A stretch of DNA of 64,000 nucleotides from Isoetes taiwanensis (GCA_021234155.1 JAJEKV010000051.1:6918761-6982760); one strand, 5' to 3'. Shown: positions 13,481-24,473, counted from the stretch's first letter. Notes: generated from the sequence alone by a model not told the origin. A program made the numbers and translations.

Positions 13481-13759
13481 ATGTTCTGGACCGCTCTGCC
13501 CTGCGACGCAGTATTTGTTCGTGGGAATGATGCCTCCTCGAATAGCCCCCGCGGCGAGGAGGCACATATACCTTCATCTTGCCATTAACCAAACCAGCAG
13601 CCCCTCCGGCTTGCCGAATCTCTCTTATCTTGACCAACTCTTGGCTTCTTTTCCCGTTGTTGCGGTGGCGTGAGATCCGGATCGGTATATGGACGTACCT
13701 TTCAAGCGGCGAGTGCGGTGCAACAACAAAGATTTTGCCTCCCAATCCAAGGCGCAAAC

Positions 13760-14624
13760 TTAACTAGCCGAGGGTCTCATGCTCGGTCCTCCGGACTCTC
13801 TGATTGGACTCTTGATAACCAAAAATCGTAATTGGAGCTTTGCAAGTACCGGGGTGGTAAGCTTACGGCAAATCCTCGCCTTGCTCCTCCGGCAATCCCG
13901 CACAATAAGGTTGGTGCGTGCACGGATGTCTTGCTCCTCCGGAAGTACCGCTGATTCCACGAGCCACCTCGGCCTGCGGCATAGGGGTGCTGGTGCGGAT
14001 GACTGTGGTGCACTCGGACTTCGTTGCACCTCCATGGGAGGTCCGCCGCATCTCTTTGCCGTAAGTGGGCCATATGGTTCTCTATATGTAAGCATCTTCG
14101 ACATCTCGCGCTCATGCGCGCCTTTGCTTCATCAAGGAATTGGAGCCGCCCCGCACCGCTTCCACATCCTTTTCCTTAGCATCTATCCGACCAGCCATGC
14201 TTGTGACTTGTACAACTGGCGCAAAGAACCCCTTCATGTCAGCCCGTGCTTGCGCCATGTCTTCCATCCACTGCTGGTGGACCTTATCCAAGCGGTGCCC
14301 CATCTCCGTGACTAGCTGCGTTGTGGCTTATATCTCCCCTCTTATCTGGTCATTAGCCTTTTGGGCTCCCCTGCAATCATAATCCCCGAGCCGAACTTCC
14401 ACAAGGGAAATTCGCTCCTTCTGTTGGAGAAGCTGCTTCTTGAGCGCAGCCCCTGGCAGATGGTCCCGTGATGCCTCCAAGCTTGCCAGCTTAGCCTGGA
14501 GGGAACCGGCCTGTTCCTGTACAACCCTGATTGCCTCGGCCTGTGATACCTGCTCTGATGGGGACGAGGTATCCAAATTGCGGGCTCTTTTCTTCAGCGC
14601 ATGCATGCTGTCAGGGGTCGCCAT
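13760..14624 (-). pseudogene. LINE-B ORF1, coiled-coil protein, broken
   Basis: The start MATPDSMHALKKRARN lies about 16 bases from the 5' end of LINE-B. A long Gln/Glu/Leu-rich stretch (AEAIRVVQEQAGSLQAKLASLEAS, then EMGHRLDKVHQQWMEDMAQARADMK) predicts a coiled coil, as in ORF1 proteins that trimerise on the element RNA. The frame changes near 14,330 and again near 14,110. Downstream the sequence is basic and Arg-rich. No RRM or zinc knuckle could be placed with confidence. Confidence 0.6.
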
Positions 14625-14640
14625 AGAGGGCCGGGACTGT

Positions 14641-14929
14641 CAGGTTCAGTACTAAGATTTTCATTTAAGTATTCTTCTTTGTCCCAGTTTTCCTTATCAC
14701 TCCCATATCCCTCACTATCAGAATAATCAGAACAACCCCCTGGGTAGAAATGAAACATAGAATTTTTATAGTTGTTTAAAGGAGCAGAATTAAGAACTTG
14801 CCTGGATGTTGCCTTCCCTTGAAGCTCCATAGTGTCAGGAACAATCTCAGGATCAGCCACAAAGTCATTATCCATCTTTGCTTCTTCTGTATCTGAAGAA
14901 TGTGAGGTACGATTTTGCAGAGAGGCCAT
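14641..14929 (-). pseudogene. LINE-A ORF1, N-terminal part
   Basis: An acidic, low-complexity N-terminus (MASLQNRTSHSSDTEEAK...YGSDKENWDKEEYLNENL) encodes the start of the LINE-A ORF1 protein, which coats the RNA of L1 elements. No zinc knuckle is visible in this part. The frame is interrupted at 14,640 by the 5' end of LINE-B and picks up again at 9,813. The ATG at 14,927-14,929 is one base from the target duplication, so this may be an internal Met of a 5'-truncated element. Confidence 0.7.
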
Positions 14930-14930
14930 C

Positions 14931-14944
14931 TTTTTGGCTATTTC
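14931..14944. repeat. LINE-A target-site duplication, right
   Basis: TTTTTGGCTATTTC, identical to 4,995-5,008, just beyond the ORF1 start. Confidence 0.93.
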
Positions 14945-16330
14945 TTGAACTTAATAAGAAGCATGATCCGTAATCTCAAATGTTGGTTACATCGCTTAAA
15001 CCTGAAGCATAGTTATAAGGGTATTTCAGAAATGTAGTTGGCTGGAACCTATATGAGTTAACCAGACTTTGTAAAACATGTTTAGGCATTCAAAAGGAAT
15101 GTCTCTTTTACCTCTTGAATTATCATTGTTCTACAACCTCTACTTGTGCTTAATACTACCTCTATTGTTTATAAAGATGCCTTAGATTTTCCCTTTCCCT
15201 GCTTGTTGCAAATACGATTTGCTAAACCAACTTTATTTACGATTTGCAATGAGTGTAACTAGTCCTCATTATGGTTTACATTTAAAGACTATCATCCATA
15301 AAGACCTCTTTCATTAGCTTCTTCTATACTTCGTTTTCATAGGCAAATTGTAAATTTAGACTTCTCGTTGTTGTGAGCTTGAGATGTAATAGTAGTTAAT
15401 CCCCTGTCTACATAGCCTTTGCTTTTCATTATTGTGCTAGCCTTTTTGTATTGGCTTCATCCATAAATGAAGTCAAAATGGTAAGTTAATATCCCGTCTG
15501 TGTAGCCTTTGCTTGTGTTTCACCCTTTTTACATTGTCTTCATCCATTTTGATGCTTCCCAATCACATATGTTAATGGTTAAGGTGGGCATTTGTGCTTT
15601 TCAATTCTGAAGGCTGGCCTCGTGTAGGGACAATGAGTGTGCATTGGATTATCATGTTATATTTTTCCATATGCATGGTTTGGCCAAAACTTAACTATTT
15701 TAAATAGTATTTTTCATTGTTTTGCCCTAACCTTTAGTTGAAAATCATCAAGTACCTAACAATATTGTAGCTTTTTGTATGGTCATCTACATGCCTTGCG
15801 TCTAAGGTGTGGCTTGATTTTTTGGATTTATAGGTGATTATCACCGCCGAAACATTAGATATGTTGTGCTTTAGTATGTTGATATTAATTATTGTGTAGA
15901 GCCATTGTGAAATATACGTGCTCGAGTTGTCTAGACATCTTTTAGGCCTACCATACCGTCTTTGTACCTTGCTTGCTCATGTGTCCAAAACATCTTAATA
16001 TCCACCTCAAATGCACTTTCTCATCCTTGTTTGCCTTCTTCTTCCACAAACCTTTATTAAATAATAGTAAGTTGGTTAAAACCATGGTTTGAGACTTGTG
16101 AAATGTTTGAATGTCATGCATATCTAGGCAATATGATATTGTAGTGCAACGTGGTGCTACCATTATGAATAACCATTGGAAAGCAATATTGGTATTGTGG
16201 AGATCATATTTCTATATGTGTCTTATTGGTCATTTCTTATGTTTTGTTCCTTCTTACAAACATTTTGTCAACATGAACCTCTCCTCCTTGCATTGGCTTG
16301 CTCTCAGCTTTCGTTACTGCTTGTCGTTAT
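14945..16330. other. E1 interior, AT-rich, no gene recognised
   Basis: About 1.4 kb of AT-rich sequence without a convincing frame. Its end (16,080-16,330) contains the first of three diverged copies of a module centred on TGTAGTGCAA...GTGGTGCT (see the repeat at 16,080-17,400). Confidence 0.5.
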
Positions 16331-17400
16331 ATTGCTCAAGCATGAACTGTGTAGGCTAACCAAATATCAAGCATGAACTGTGTAGGCTAACCAAATATAT
16401 CTTGGCACGTATTATGAGGAAATATCAGGATTTCTAAAATTGTGCATGGACACGTTTTGTTAGATACGTAATAGTGGGTCAAAGCTACAATTTTATCTTC
16501 CTTCCCAGCACTTCTCTTCCTTGCAAAGGATCATTTGCAAATTATGCTTTGTTTTATTTAACAGTAACTATTTGTATACCCTTTGTAATGGCATTTCTAA
16601 GGTAATCTTAAAAGCATAGCCTTGAACCACACATACTCCCTTGTTTTGGTGGTGCTTGTTGCTTGCCTCAATATGAGAATTCTGTTCTCTCACTTAGCTC
16701 ATGCATCCTCAACAATTTGAAATGATATCTCTCCCTTATTCACATTCCCCTTCTCTACACTTCTTTATCAATTAACAGTAGATTGCTTGATGAGCTATGA
16801 TTTATGGTTCCCTTGATATCTCTCGTTATTGTTTAAAACCATAATTTAAGATTTGTTGAATATTGGTTGTCATTAATATCTAGGCAATATGTTGATGTGG
16901 TTCAATATGGTGCTGTCTCATTAATAGCCATTGGGGAAGGTATATTGATATTTGATTAACTGTCTATATATGTCTTTATTAACCATTCTTCTACATCATT
17001 TACTTCTCCTGCTCGGTCACACTGACTATTTTGCTTTATATTTGTTCAACTCTGTGGTTGCTGGATCTTTGTTGATACTCTCTTTGATCCCTTGCCTTAT
17101 GCCAATGATATTGTTTCTTCCACATCTTACATATCTACATTATGGTCTGGTTAGTTATGAATTATGGTTGCCTTATGGTTGGCGCTAACGGTGGTTTGAT
17201 ACGTCTGTGATAATTGGTTGTAGACGTTATGATGTTGTAGTGCAATATGGTGTTGTCATGAGTAGCCATTAAGAACAATGGAGTTTACCTTCTATGTGTC
17301 ATTTCTTTGCATCCTTCCTTCTTCTAAACTTTTTCCCATGCATCTCTCCTCTTTGCATGGTCTTGCTTGTCCTACCAATTAGCCTAGCCTTATCTCATTT
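16080..17400. repeat. Three diverged copies of an ancient module
   Basis: A module with GGCAATATG, TGTAGTGCAA/GTGGTTCAA, ATGGTGCTGTC and TAGCCATT recurs at about 16,110-16,240, 16,880-16,990 and 17,220-17,300 at irregular spacing. This indicates old local duplication predating the fresh copy at 21,855. Confidence 0.6.
16337..16398. repeat. 31-bp tandem duplication
   Basis: A 31-bp unit containing GCATGAACTGTGTAGGCTAA is present at 16,337-16,367 and again at 16,368-16,398, immediately before the left breakpoint of the permuted block (16,405). Confidence 0.95.
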
Positions 17401-18683
17401 TGTCTTTTTTTTTTTTTTTTTTTTTTATCAATATTCTTACAAATAGATGCTCCAATTTAATGGAAACTAAGCTAGTTTCCTAATGACTTGATAACATTAT
17501 TTGACTGCACGTATGAAATGGAACACTGATTACTTACCACTTTGGCTGAGCACTTTGCAGTTATGAAGACAGATTTAATTTAACATTTTGCAAGGTGCAT
17601 CATTTACCTTTGTTGCGGAAAATCTAGTGTGGTGCCACTTGGAAATAGTTTGCACGCTGCTAGTATAAGGTTAGTCCCTATTTGGTTTCTATTAATAAAT
17701 TCAGTGTGGCATTGGTAATATTTGCCAAGTTAAAACCATGGATTCATTTTGCTTTTGAATCTAACCCAGGATGGAGTATATTATTAATCCCAAGTGAAGG
17801 TTTATTTGGAAAGAAATAGTCTAGTTGACATGATCGTTAGTGAACCTTTGTTAACAAAGGGATTATTCAATATGGTCTACAACATATGCTTGCATATTTT
17901 TTTTTAAAAGGGCATGCTTAACACGTGGATGTAAAGTATGCATGCTTGACATGTGGTTGTCAAGAACCAAATAGATTTGCAATGCAACTTTTATTATGAC
18001 TTTATGCTTCTTCAGAAAATGCTCGTGTGCTCTATGGGACGTGGGGCTCTTATATAAATGTGCAAGACCATTGTACATATTTTTCCTTTATAGGTACAAG
18101 AGGCTTAAGGATGGCTTATGCAAAAAAATAGCATGCACCATTCAAGGTTGCAGACTGAAGCATTATTTCAGCATGGTAGCATAGCGGTATACTTGTATAT
18201 CGTGGCACTTTGACCTAAGGGTATAGCTTGGAAACTTGGACGACACTCCTTCCACAAGACTTTTATGTGGTTAGTCCTCTAAATTCTAGGTTAGATGCAG
18301 CATGCATTGATTGCCGTAAGATGAAGGAAGATAAAGGGAATACCCTGGCAGGATATTTTAAGATTCATAGAGATCTGTTTTCTACAAACTTTATTGCTTT
18401 GGCCTTATCTTTTCCGGCCATGGGCTCCTACATTTCGGCCATGCATGATTTTGGAGCTACATAAGCTTCATCCTTGAAAATGTCTCTCATTTCGTGCATG
18501 AATCGCTCATCTGCAAGATTGCCAAAGGATACGTCTGTTGGAAATAATGATGGTAGCAGGCAAGAAACATGACAAGATTGAAACAAGATCTTTTCTGGAT
18601 ATCTTGCTTCACATTTCTGTTTACTTTGCTTCACATGAATAATTTATGTGGACGGATATGGATGAAGACATGGAGCTTGTGCA
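16405..18683. repeat. Source block A-B of a circularly permuted duplication
   Basis: Part A (16,405-17,400) recurs at 21,855-22,850 and part B (17,427-18,683) recurs at 20,601-21,857. Both copies keep a constant offset (5,450 and 3,174), so there are no indels, and only a few substitutions were seen. A T-rich tract (17,401-17,426) separates A and B here. Confidence 0.95.
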
Positions 18684-18748
18684 AGGGGTTACCCAAATGA
18701 TTAATACATTAGCTAATGATTTTGGCTTTTACTCTGACGAAAACCAGG
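18640..18748 (+). pseudogene. Possible exon of a captured gene
   Basis: One frame reads TDMDEDMELVQGVTQMINTL and on to YSDENQ, followed directly by GTAAAT, a plausible splice donor. The composition is more protein-like than the surroundings. No domain was recognised. The right breakpoint of the permuted block (18,683) lies inside it, so only its first part was copied to about 21,857. It may be a piece of a host gene carried in E1. Confidence 0.3.
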
Positions 18749-20296
18749 TAAATCTGTGATCCTGGGCAGTTTGCTATGTATACTTTATTATATGCTTGTA
18801 ATCCAAAGATAAGAGCTTGGATGGAAATGATTGATTGAGAAGCAGGACATTACCGCCCTGGATGGATTCAAGCAGTTGAATCAGTGGCTCTAAGATTATG
18901 CTTTCTTTTGGAAGTGTTTTAGTAAAAAGAGCAGGCAGATTTTTGTGTTTCTAATTATCTTGCTAGATTTCATTTCACTTATTTTTTCCATATAGCTTGA
19001 TTCTAACTCTAAGGACAAAAGGATCACAATGGGTAATCGGTGATGAACCGAGAGGCCTAATGTACCTTTTGGCCCTTGCATTGTTACCATAATCATGCTA
19101 ACAGTGTACTGATTGGCTGCAGGTACGGGCCTCTCTTCCCATTGTGGTGTCTTTTTGTCCTTAGCGTCTTGGATAAGTTTGTAGGTGATCTTGATAACCC
19201 GAAGAAGAATGAGTACAAGTGCTAATGCTATTTTGGTCAATGGTGGCTCGTGGAGCATCTGAGTTGAAGACGATAAAATTTGATACATTTGCATATTTTG
19301 CTTGGCTGAGAATGGCTTCTATTAGACATAGACTGGTTAAAGGAAAATAACCCTTTGCTTGTTAAAACTGATGCTTAGAATGGATCTGATCTGACATTTG
19401 ATCCTATTGGTTCAAGACACTAGTATAAATATTACTCCAAATTTTGGCAGGCAAATGCCTTGGTAACATGCAACATGCTGCTGTATTGGAATTTAAGGAT
19501 GGCATCCTGCTATATGATATACCAGTTTGATTAGTTTGTACATGTACCTACCTAAGCTTATTGTCAACTATGGCGGGGCAAGTGTTCTATTTCTCTATGA
19601 ATATTAGTGACCTTTTGACAATTGTTATATGCCTCACTATAACATGCTGATTGAATGTTTTAAGTCTTGAACATTCTTAGCTTATGAACAAGATATGTTA
19701 TCTTGTCTAATCATAGGATGATTTAGTATAAAGGTTGATATGTAACATCTTGGCATAAGACCTTAGAAGGTTGGTACCATCTTGGATTTTATTGTCCATG
19801 TATGGCCAGATAAGACAAATGGAGGGATTGACCAATGCTGATGTTTGTGCTAGTTTAGGCTAGTCCAAGCCGTTTTTTTTTATGACACTTCTGTGCATTG
19901 GTCTTACCAGTCTTTGCCATCCTTCTTTGGTTTGGCCTTCTTGCGATGTACTTATCTGGGTAGATAAAGTCTTGCTTTTTTTAAATGAGCTGAATTTTCT
20001 GACAGTGAGCTATGTGCTTATAATATTACAGGCAGGATATGCTAATCAGGAAGAACATGAGTTTCAGATTGGGTTACCTATCTGAAATGATGTACTAGAA
20101 GAATGAGGTGGATCCTGAATTCAAGCCATGTTCTTTTACATGGAATGAAGAAACAAAATCTCATGGATAGTTAATGGCAACATCATTGCTATATAGTACA
20201 TACTCTACCTTGTTGCATCAGAAATGAAAAGGTACATGTTCTACCATGTTGCACTAAAAATGAAAATTCAGTTGAAATGGTTGGTATATGAGACAA
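18749..20296. other. Unique spacer between the two copies
   Basis: About 1.5 kb, AT-rich, with short frames only (for example 18,896-19,294 minus) and no recognisable domain. Confidence 0.5.
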
Positions 20297-20428
20297 GAGA
20301 TATTTAATCTCTATTGCCACTTGGCCTCTCATGCCACTCGGATTTACACCAACAAATGGACAGAGATATGTTATCTCTATTGCCACTTGGCCTCTCTTGC
20401 CTCTTGGATTTACACCAACAAATTGACA
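20297..20428. repeat. 66-bp tandem duplication
   Basis: Two copies start at 20,297 and 20,363. Each has TCTCTATTGCCACTTGGCCT followed by GATTTACACCAACAAAT. Confidence 0.9.
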
Positions 20429-20490
20429 AAAGTGTTTAATGGTAGTGAATCTTGGAAATGCTTAATTGTCACTTCACATTGGGCATGACA

Positions 20491-20550
20491 TAATCATAGG
20501 GTGAGGCATGACTCCTGCTGTAATGGTAGGGGTCTGCCCCCCTATGATTA
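20491..20550. repeat. Inverted repeat beside the permuted insertion
   Basis: TAATCATAGGG (20,491-20,501) pairs with CCCTATGATTA (20,540-20,550). GAGGCAT just after the left arm pairs with ATGCCTC at about 20,564. The structure is about 45 bp left of the insertion edge. Confidence 0.75.
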
Positions 20551-20600
20551 CAATTATGCAGTGTATGCCTCTTCCTAGGGTAGGAGGTAGGGTTTTTTTT

Positions 20601-22845
20601 ATCAATATTCTTACAAATAGATGCTCCAATTTAATGGAAACTAAGCTAGTTTCCTAATGACTTGATAACATTATTTGACTGCACGTATGAAATGGAACAC
20701 TGATTACTTACCACTTTGGCTGAGCACTTTGCAGTTATGAAGACAGATTTAATTTAACATTTTGCAAGGTGCATCATTTACCTTTGTTGCGGAAAATCTA
20801 GTGTGGTGCCACTTGGAAATAGTTTGCACGCTGCTAGTATAAGGTTAGTCCCTATTTGGTTTCTATTAATAAATTCAGTGTGGCATTGGTAATATTTGCC
20901 AAGTTAAAACCATGGATTCATTTTGCTTTTGAATCTAACCCAGGATGGAGTATATTATTAATCCCAAGTGAAGGTTTATTTGGAAAGAAATAGTCTAGTT
21001 GACATGATCGTTAGTGAACCTTTGTTAACAAAGGGATTATTCAATATGGTCTACAACATATGCTTGCATGCTTTTTTTTAAAAGGGCATGCTTAACACGT
21101 GGATGTAAAGTATGCATGCTTGACATGTGGTTGTCAAGAACCAAATAGATTTGCAATGCAACTTTTATTATGACTTTATGCTTCTTCAGAAAATGCTCGT
21201 GTGCTCTATGGGACGTGGGGCTCTTATATAAATGTGCAAGACCATTGTACATATTTTTCCTTTATAGGTACAAGAGGCTTAAGGATGGCTTATGCAAAAA
21301 AATAGCATGCACCATTCAAGGTTGCAGACTGAAGCATTATTTCAGCATGGTAGCATAGCGGTATACTTGTATATCGTGGCACTTTGACCTAAGGGTATAG
21401 CTTGGAAACTTGGACGACACTCCTTCCACAAGACTTTTATGTGGTTAGTCCTCTAAATTCTAGGTTAGATGCAGCATGCATTGATTGCCGTAAGATGAAG
21501 GAAGATAAAGGGAATACCCTGGCAGGATATTTTAAGATTCATAGAGATCTGTTTTCTACAAACTTTATTGCTTTGGCCTTATCTTTTCCGGCCATGGGCT
21601 CCTACATTTCGGCCATGCATGATTTTGGAGCTACATAAGCTTCATCCTTGAAAATGTCTCTCATTTCGTGCATGAATCGCTCATCTGCAAGATTGCCAAA
21701 GGATACGTCTGTTGGAAATAATGATGGTAGCAGGCAAGAAACATGACAAGATTGAAACAAGATCTTTTCCGGATATCTTGCTTCACATTTCTGTTTACTT
21801 TGCTTCACATGAATAATTTATGTGGACGGATATGGATGAAGACATGGAGCTTGTGCACGTATTATGAGGAAATATCAGGATTTCTAAAATTGTGCATGGA
21901 CACGTTTTGTTAGATACGTAATAGTGGGTCAAAGCTACAATTTTATCTTCCTTCCCAGCACTTCTCTTCCTTGCAAAGGATCATTTGCAAATTATGCTTT
22001 GTTTTATTTAACAGTAACTATTTGTATACCCTTTGTAATGGCATTTCTAAGGTAATCTTAAAAGCATAGCCTTGAACCACACATACTCCCTTGTTTTGGT
22101 GGTGCTTGTTGCTTGCCTCAATATGAGAATTCTGTTCTCTCACTTAGCTCATGCATCCTCAACAATTTGAAATGATATCTCTCCCTTATTCACATTCCCC
22201 TTCTCTACACTTCTTTATCAATTAACAGTAGATTGCTTGATGAGCTATGATTTATGGTTCCCTTGATATCTCTCGTTATTGTTTAAAACCATAATTTAAG
22301 ATTTGTTGAATATTGGTTGTCATTAATATCTAGGCAATATGTTGATGTGGTTCAATATGGTGCTGTCTCATTAATAGCCATTGGGGAAGGTATATTGATA
22401 TTTGATTAACTGTCTATATATGTCTTTATTAACCATTCTTCTACATCATTTACTTCTCCTGCTCGGTCACACTGACTATTTTGCTTTATATTTGTTCAAC
22501 TCTGTGGTTGCTGGATCTTTGTTGATACTCTCTTTGATCCCTTGCCTTATGCCAATGATATTGTTTCTTCCACATCTTACATATCTACATTATGGTCTGG
22601 TTAGTTATGAATTATGGTTGCCTTATGGTTGGCGCTAACGGTGGTTTGATACGTCTGTGATAATTGGTTGTAGACGTTATGATGTTGTAGTGCAATATGG
22701 TGTTGTCATGAGTAGCCATTAAGAACAATGGAGTTTACCTTCTATGTGTCATTTCTTTGCATCCTTCCTTCTTCTAAACTTTTTCCCATGCATCTCTCCT
22801 CTTTGCATGGTCTTGCTTGTCCTACCAATTAGCCTAGCCTTATCT

Positions 22846-22850
<5 letters not shown>
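20601..22850. repeat. Permuted copy B'-A'
   Basis: Order B then A, same orientation as the source. The B/A junction at 21,855-21,857 shares GCA with both parental ends. The outer edges both fall at T runs, 20,593-20,600 on the left and from 22,848 on the right, matching the tract between A and B in the source. Confidence 0.95.
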
Positions 22851-22892
<42 letters not shown>

Positions 22893-23000
22893 AAGGATAA
22901 AGAATTTTCCATTTATAGGTAAACTATTACACAGCCTTATAGCAGATAGACACCCTCCTGAACAAGTTTGAAGAGGGGATAGCTACAAAGCCCTTTTAGA
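22848..23000 (-). mobile_element. Possible LINE 3' end with poly-A
   Basis: A T run (22,848-22,891) is followed by GAAGGATAAAGAATTTTCC. Read on the minus strand this is a 3' UTR ending TTTATCCTTC plus poly-A, like the tail of LINE-A (TTACTTTC plus poly-A). It would be a severely 5'-truncated insertion. Part of the T run could instead belong to the permuted copy. Confidence 0.4.
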
Positions 23001-23431
23001 ATGAATGTAGATGGCCATTATTTTGTTGCTAGCCACATCATCATTCTTTATTGTCTTCCAACCTTTTTGTGCCTCGACCTTTGTTTACTAGCTATAGTTA
23101 TGTGTTGGTTGACTTTACCCATGAGGTATGGCTATTTCTCTGATAATACTATCGTGATAACCATTGTTTTATTTTATAGAGCTTACATTCCATGCCTACT
23201 AGTATTCTTACTTTCCCATGCCTCTATAAAGTCATTTCATATGCATTGTTATATCTTCTAGGCATGTTTTTAATGTATCCATTTTGCTCTCTCCTTCTAT
23301 TATCTCAAATCTTTTCCATAGATACCATAGCGAAGAGCTCAGAGTGGTATTGTCTTACTTTCTGCCTCTTTGTCGGCATGTTTCTGTTTATGGAGATGCC
23401 CACAAGAGCCATTTTGTCCAACTTGTCTCTA

Positions 23432-23496
23432 TAGCTCTAGAAGTCACATTTACCTTCGTTTTCAACGAATAGATGGTAAATGGACTTCTAGAGCTA
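23432..23496. repeat. 65-bp hairpin at the E1/E2 junction
   Basis: The E2 copy of the end hairpin is longer because the right end of E1 (TAGCTCTAG) pairs with CTAGAGCTA at 23,488-23,496. The head-to-tail junction is therefore itself nearly palindromic. Confidence 0.85.
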
Positions 23497-23716
23497 GGTG
23501 ACAAGTGTCCTAGGTAGTTAGGAACTGCCAGACTCTCGCCTATTTGTAGATTGGCATTTGGCTTTCTCGCATCAGCGCTTCTGTGCGCATCTCCATTCTG
23601 AAATTGTTCCTTAGCTTACTTCCCACCCACCCTCCCTCCCTCATTTTGCTCCCTTTTTTGTTTTTTGCTGATATGACCTGCTTTGGTTATTGCCATAGTT
23701 TATTGGTTTATAGTAT

Positions 23717-23950
23717 ACAGCCTTGATGGCTTATTGTTGATATGTGATGTGACTTTTGGTCTATGGTTATAAAGCCTTGGTGGCTTATGTTGATATATGA
23801 CTATTGGTTTATACTTATAGAGCCTTGGTGGCTTGTTTATGGTTTTAAAGCCTTGGTGGCTGGTATATGGATATAGAGCCTTGGTGGCTTATATTGATAT
23901 GTGGGTTGTCTTGTTTTTATCTGTGTTGATGGTATTGAAGCCTGGTTGGC
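23717..23950. repeat. Minisatellite of AGCCTTGGTGGCT
   Basis: The motif AGCCTTGGTGGCTTAT recurs about seven times at irregular 28-75 bp intervals, in the interior of E2. Confidence 0.85.
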
Positions 23951-24044
23951 TATTGGGAGTTGTTGGAAACGGTAGTTGCATTGGTAGCCTCTGGTGCCAG
24001 TGGGCCCGGGGCTTTGTGTTACTTGTGCCTTTGTTTTGCAGGAC

Positions 24045-24285
24045 GACACGGTCGTGTTTACGATTTATGTTGCGAAGATGATGCTTTCGATTATGTTCTT
24101 GTATAGCTAGCAGCTCATACATCACGATGAGGCAGTCGTGTTTACGATATCGGTTGCAAAGGTGCTGCTTTCGATCTTACTTCTTGAATAGTCCTCAACA
24201 CATGTATGATGCCGCGGTCGTGTTGGCGATTTGGTTGATGAAGATGCTGCTTTAGAAATGTTCCTTCATAGTCAGCAGCTCTCAA
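24045..24285. repeat. Three diverged repeats of about 85 bp
   Basis: Units begin near 24,047, 24,135 and 24,215. Each has GGTCGTGTTTACGAT or a variant, then TGCTTTCGAT and CAGCAGCTC or a variant. Confidence 0.8.
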
Positions 24286-24473
24286 CCGCATGTGGAGTTC
24301 CTTCTACAACTTATTTGTAAACCCGAAAAGGCCTGTAGGCATGAGGGTCCCTTTTTCCTCTTCAGTTGTGTATAGTGTCTCCTAGACGGTTGTTTATCTT
24401 TAGGGTTTCCTCGAAAACCCGAAAGGGCGAGGTTTTCATCCCGGAGATAAGCTTCCTTCTTGGAGATACATCA

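Larger units (their letters stand above)
9814..14640 (-). mobile_element. LINE-B: GC-rich LINE with CTTC tail, inside LINE-A
   Basis: A second non-LTR element of about 4.8 kb interrupts ORF1 of LINE-A. It is clearly richer in G and C than its surroundings. On the minus strand it reads ORF1 (coiled coil), endonuclease, reverse transcriptase, a Cys/His C-terminal domain, a 3' UTR and a tail of CTTC repeats (plus strand 9,815-9,837). The 3' UTR motif TCCGTGGACGTTAAAATAAA closely matches the end of the LINE fragment at 59,240. No clear target duplication was found, only CAG at both edges. Confidence 0.85.
5009..14930 (-). mobile_element. LINE-A: L1-type LINE, split by LINE-B
   Basis: A plant L1-clade non-LTR retrotransposon on the minus strand. 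A perfect 14-bp target duplication, TTTTTGGCTATTTC, stands at 4,995-5,008 and 14,931-14,944. The poly-A tail (T run 5,010-5,028 on the plus strand) is at the low-coordinate end. The order is ORF1, ORF2, then a third ORF. Removing LINE-B leaves an element of about 5.1 kb. The 5' end falls one base before an ORF1 ATG, so it may be 5' truncated. A related copy, LINE-C, shares the 3' end through the tail. Confidence 0.93.
2774..23439. mobile_element. E1: large unclassified element inserted in Copia
   Basis: This 20,666-bp insertion interrupts the Copia RT codon series. Its left end (GTCACATTTACC...) recurs at 23,443 and its right end (...TATAGCTCTA) recurs at 24,611-24,620, so E1 and the smaller E2 share both ends and lie head to tail. 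GAA stands at the left border (2,771), between the two copies (23,440) and at the right border (24,621), as a 3-bp target duplication would. The left 49 bp folds into a hairpin. A subterminal stretch (2,817-2,839) resembles the inverted right end. No transposase was recognised. The termini fit neither Helitron (TC...CTRR between A and T) nor CACTA rules. It contains LINE-A, LINE-B and the permuted duplication. Confidence 0.7.

Noticed and set aside
14594-14929. A single 111-codon protein on the minus strand across 14,640.
   Set aside because: Its last residues come from LINE-B. The true ORF1 of LINE-A is cut at 14,640 and continues at 9,813.
17863-18464. Short ORFs repeated at 21,037-21,638 as conserved genes.
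   Set aside because: They recur only because the whole block is duplicated. They show no domain, and the copies differ too little to test selection.
24410-24450. GC hairpin plus T run read as a bacterial-type terminator.
   Set aside because: Everything else indicates a plant nuclear sequence. The similar stems in LINE 3' UTRs offer a better explanation.
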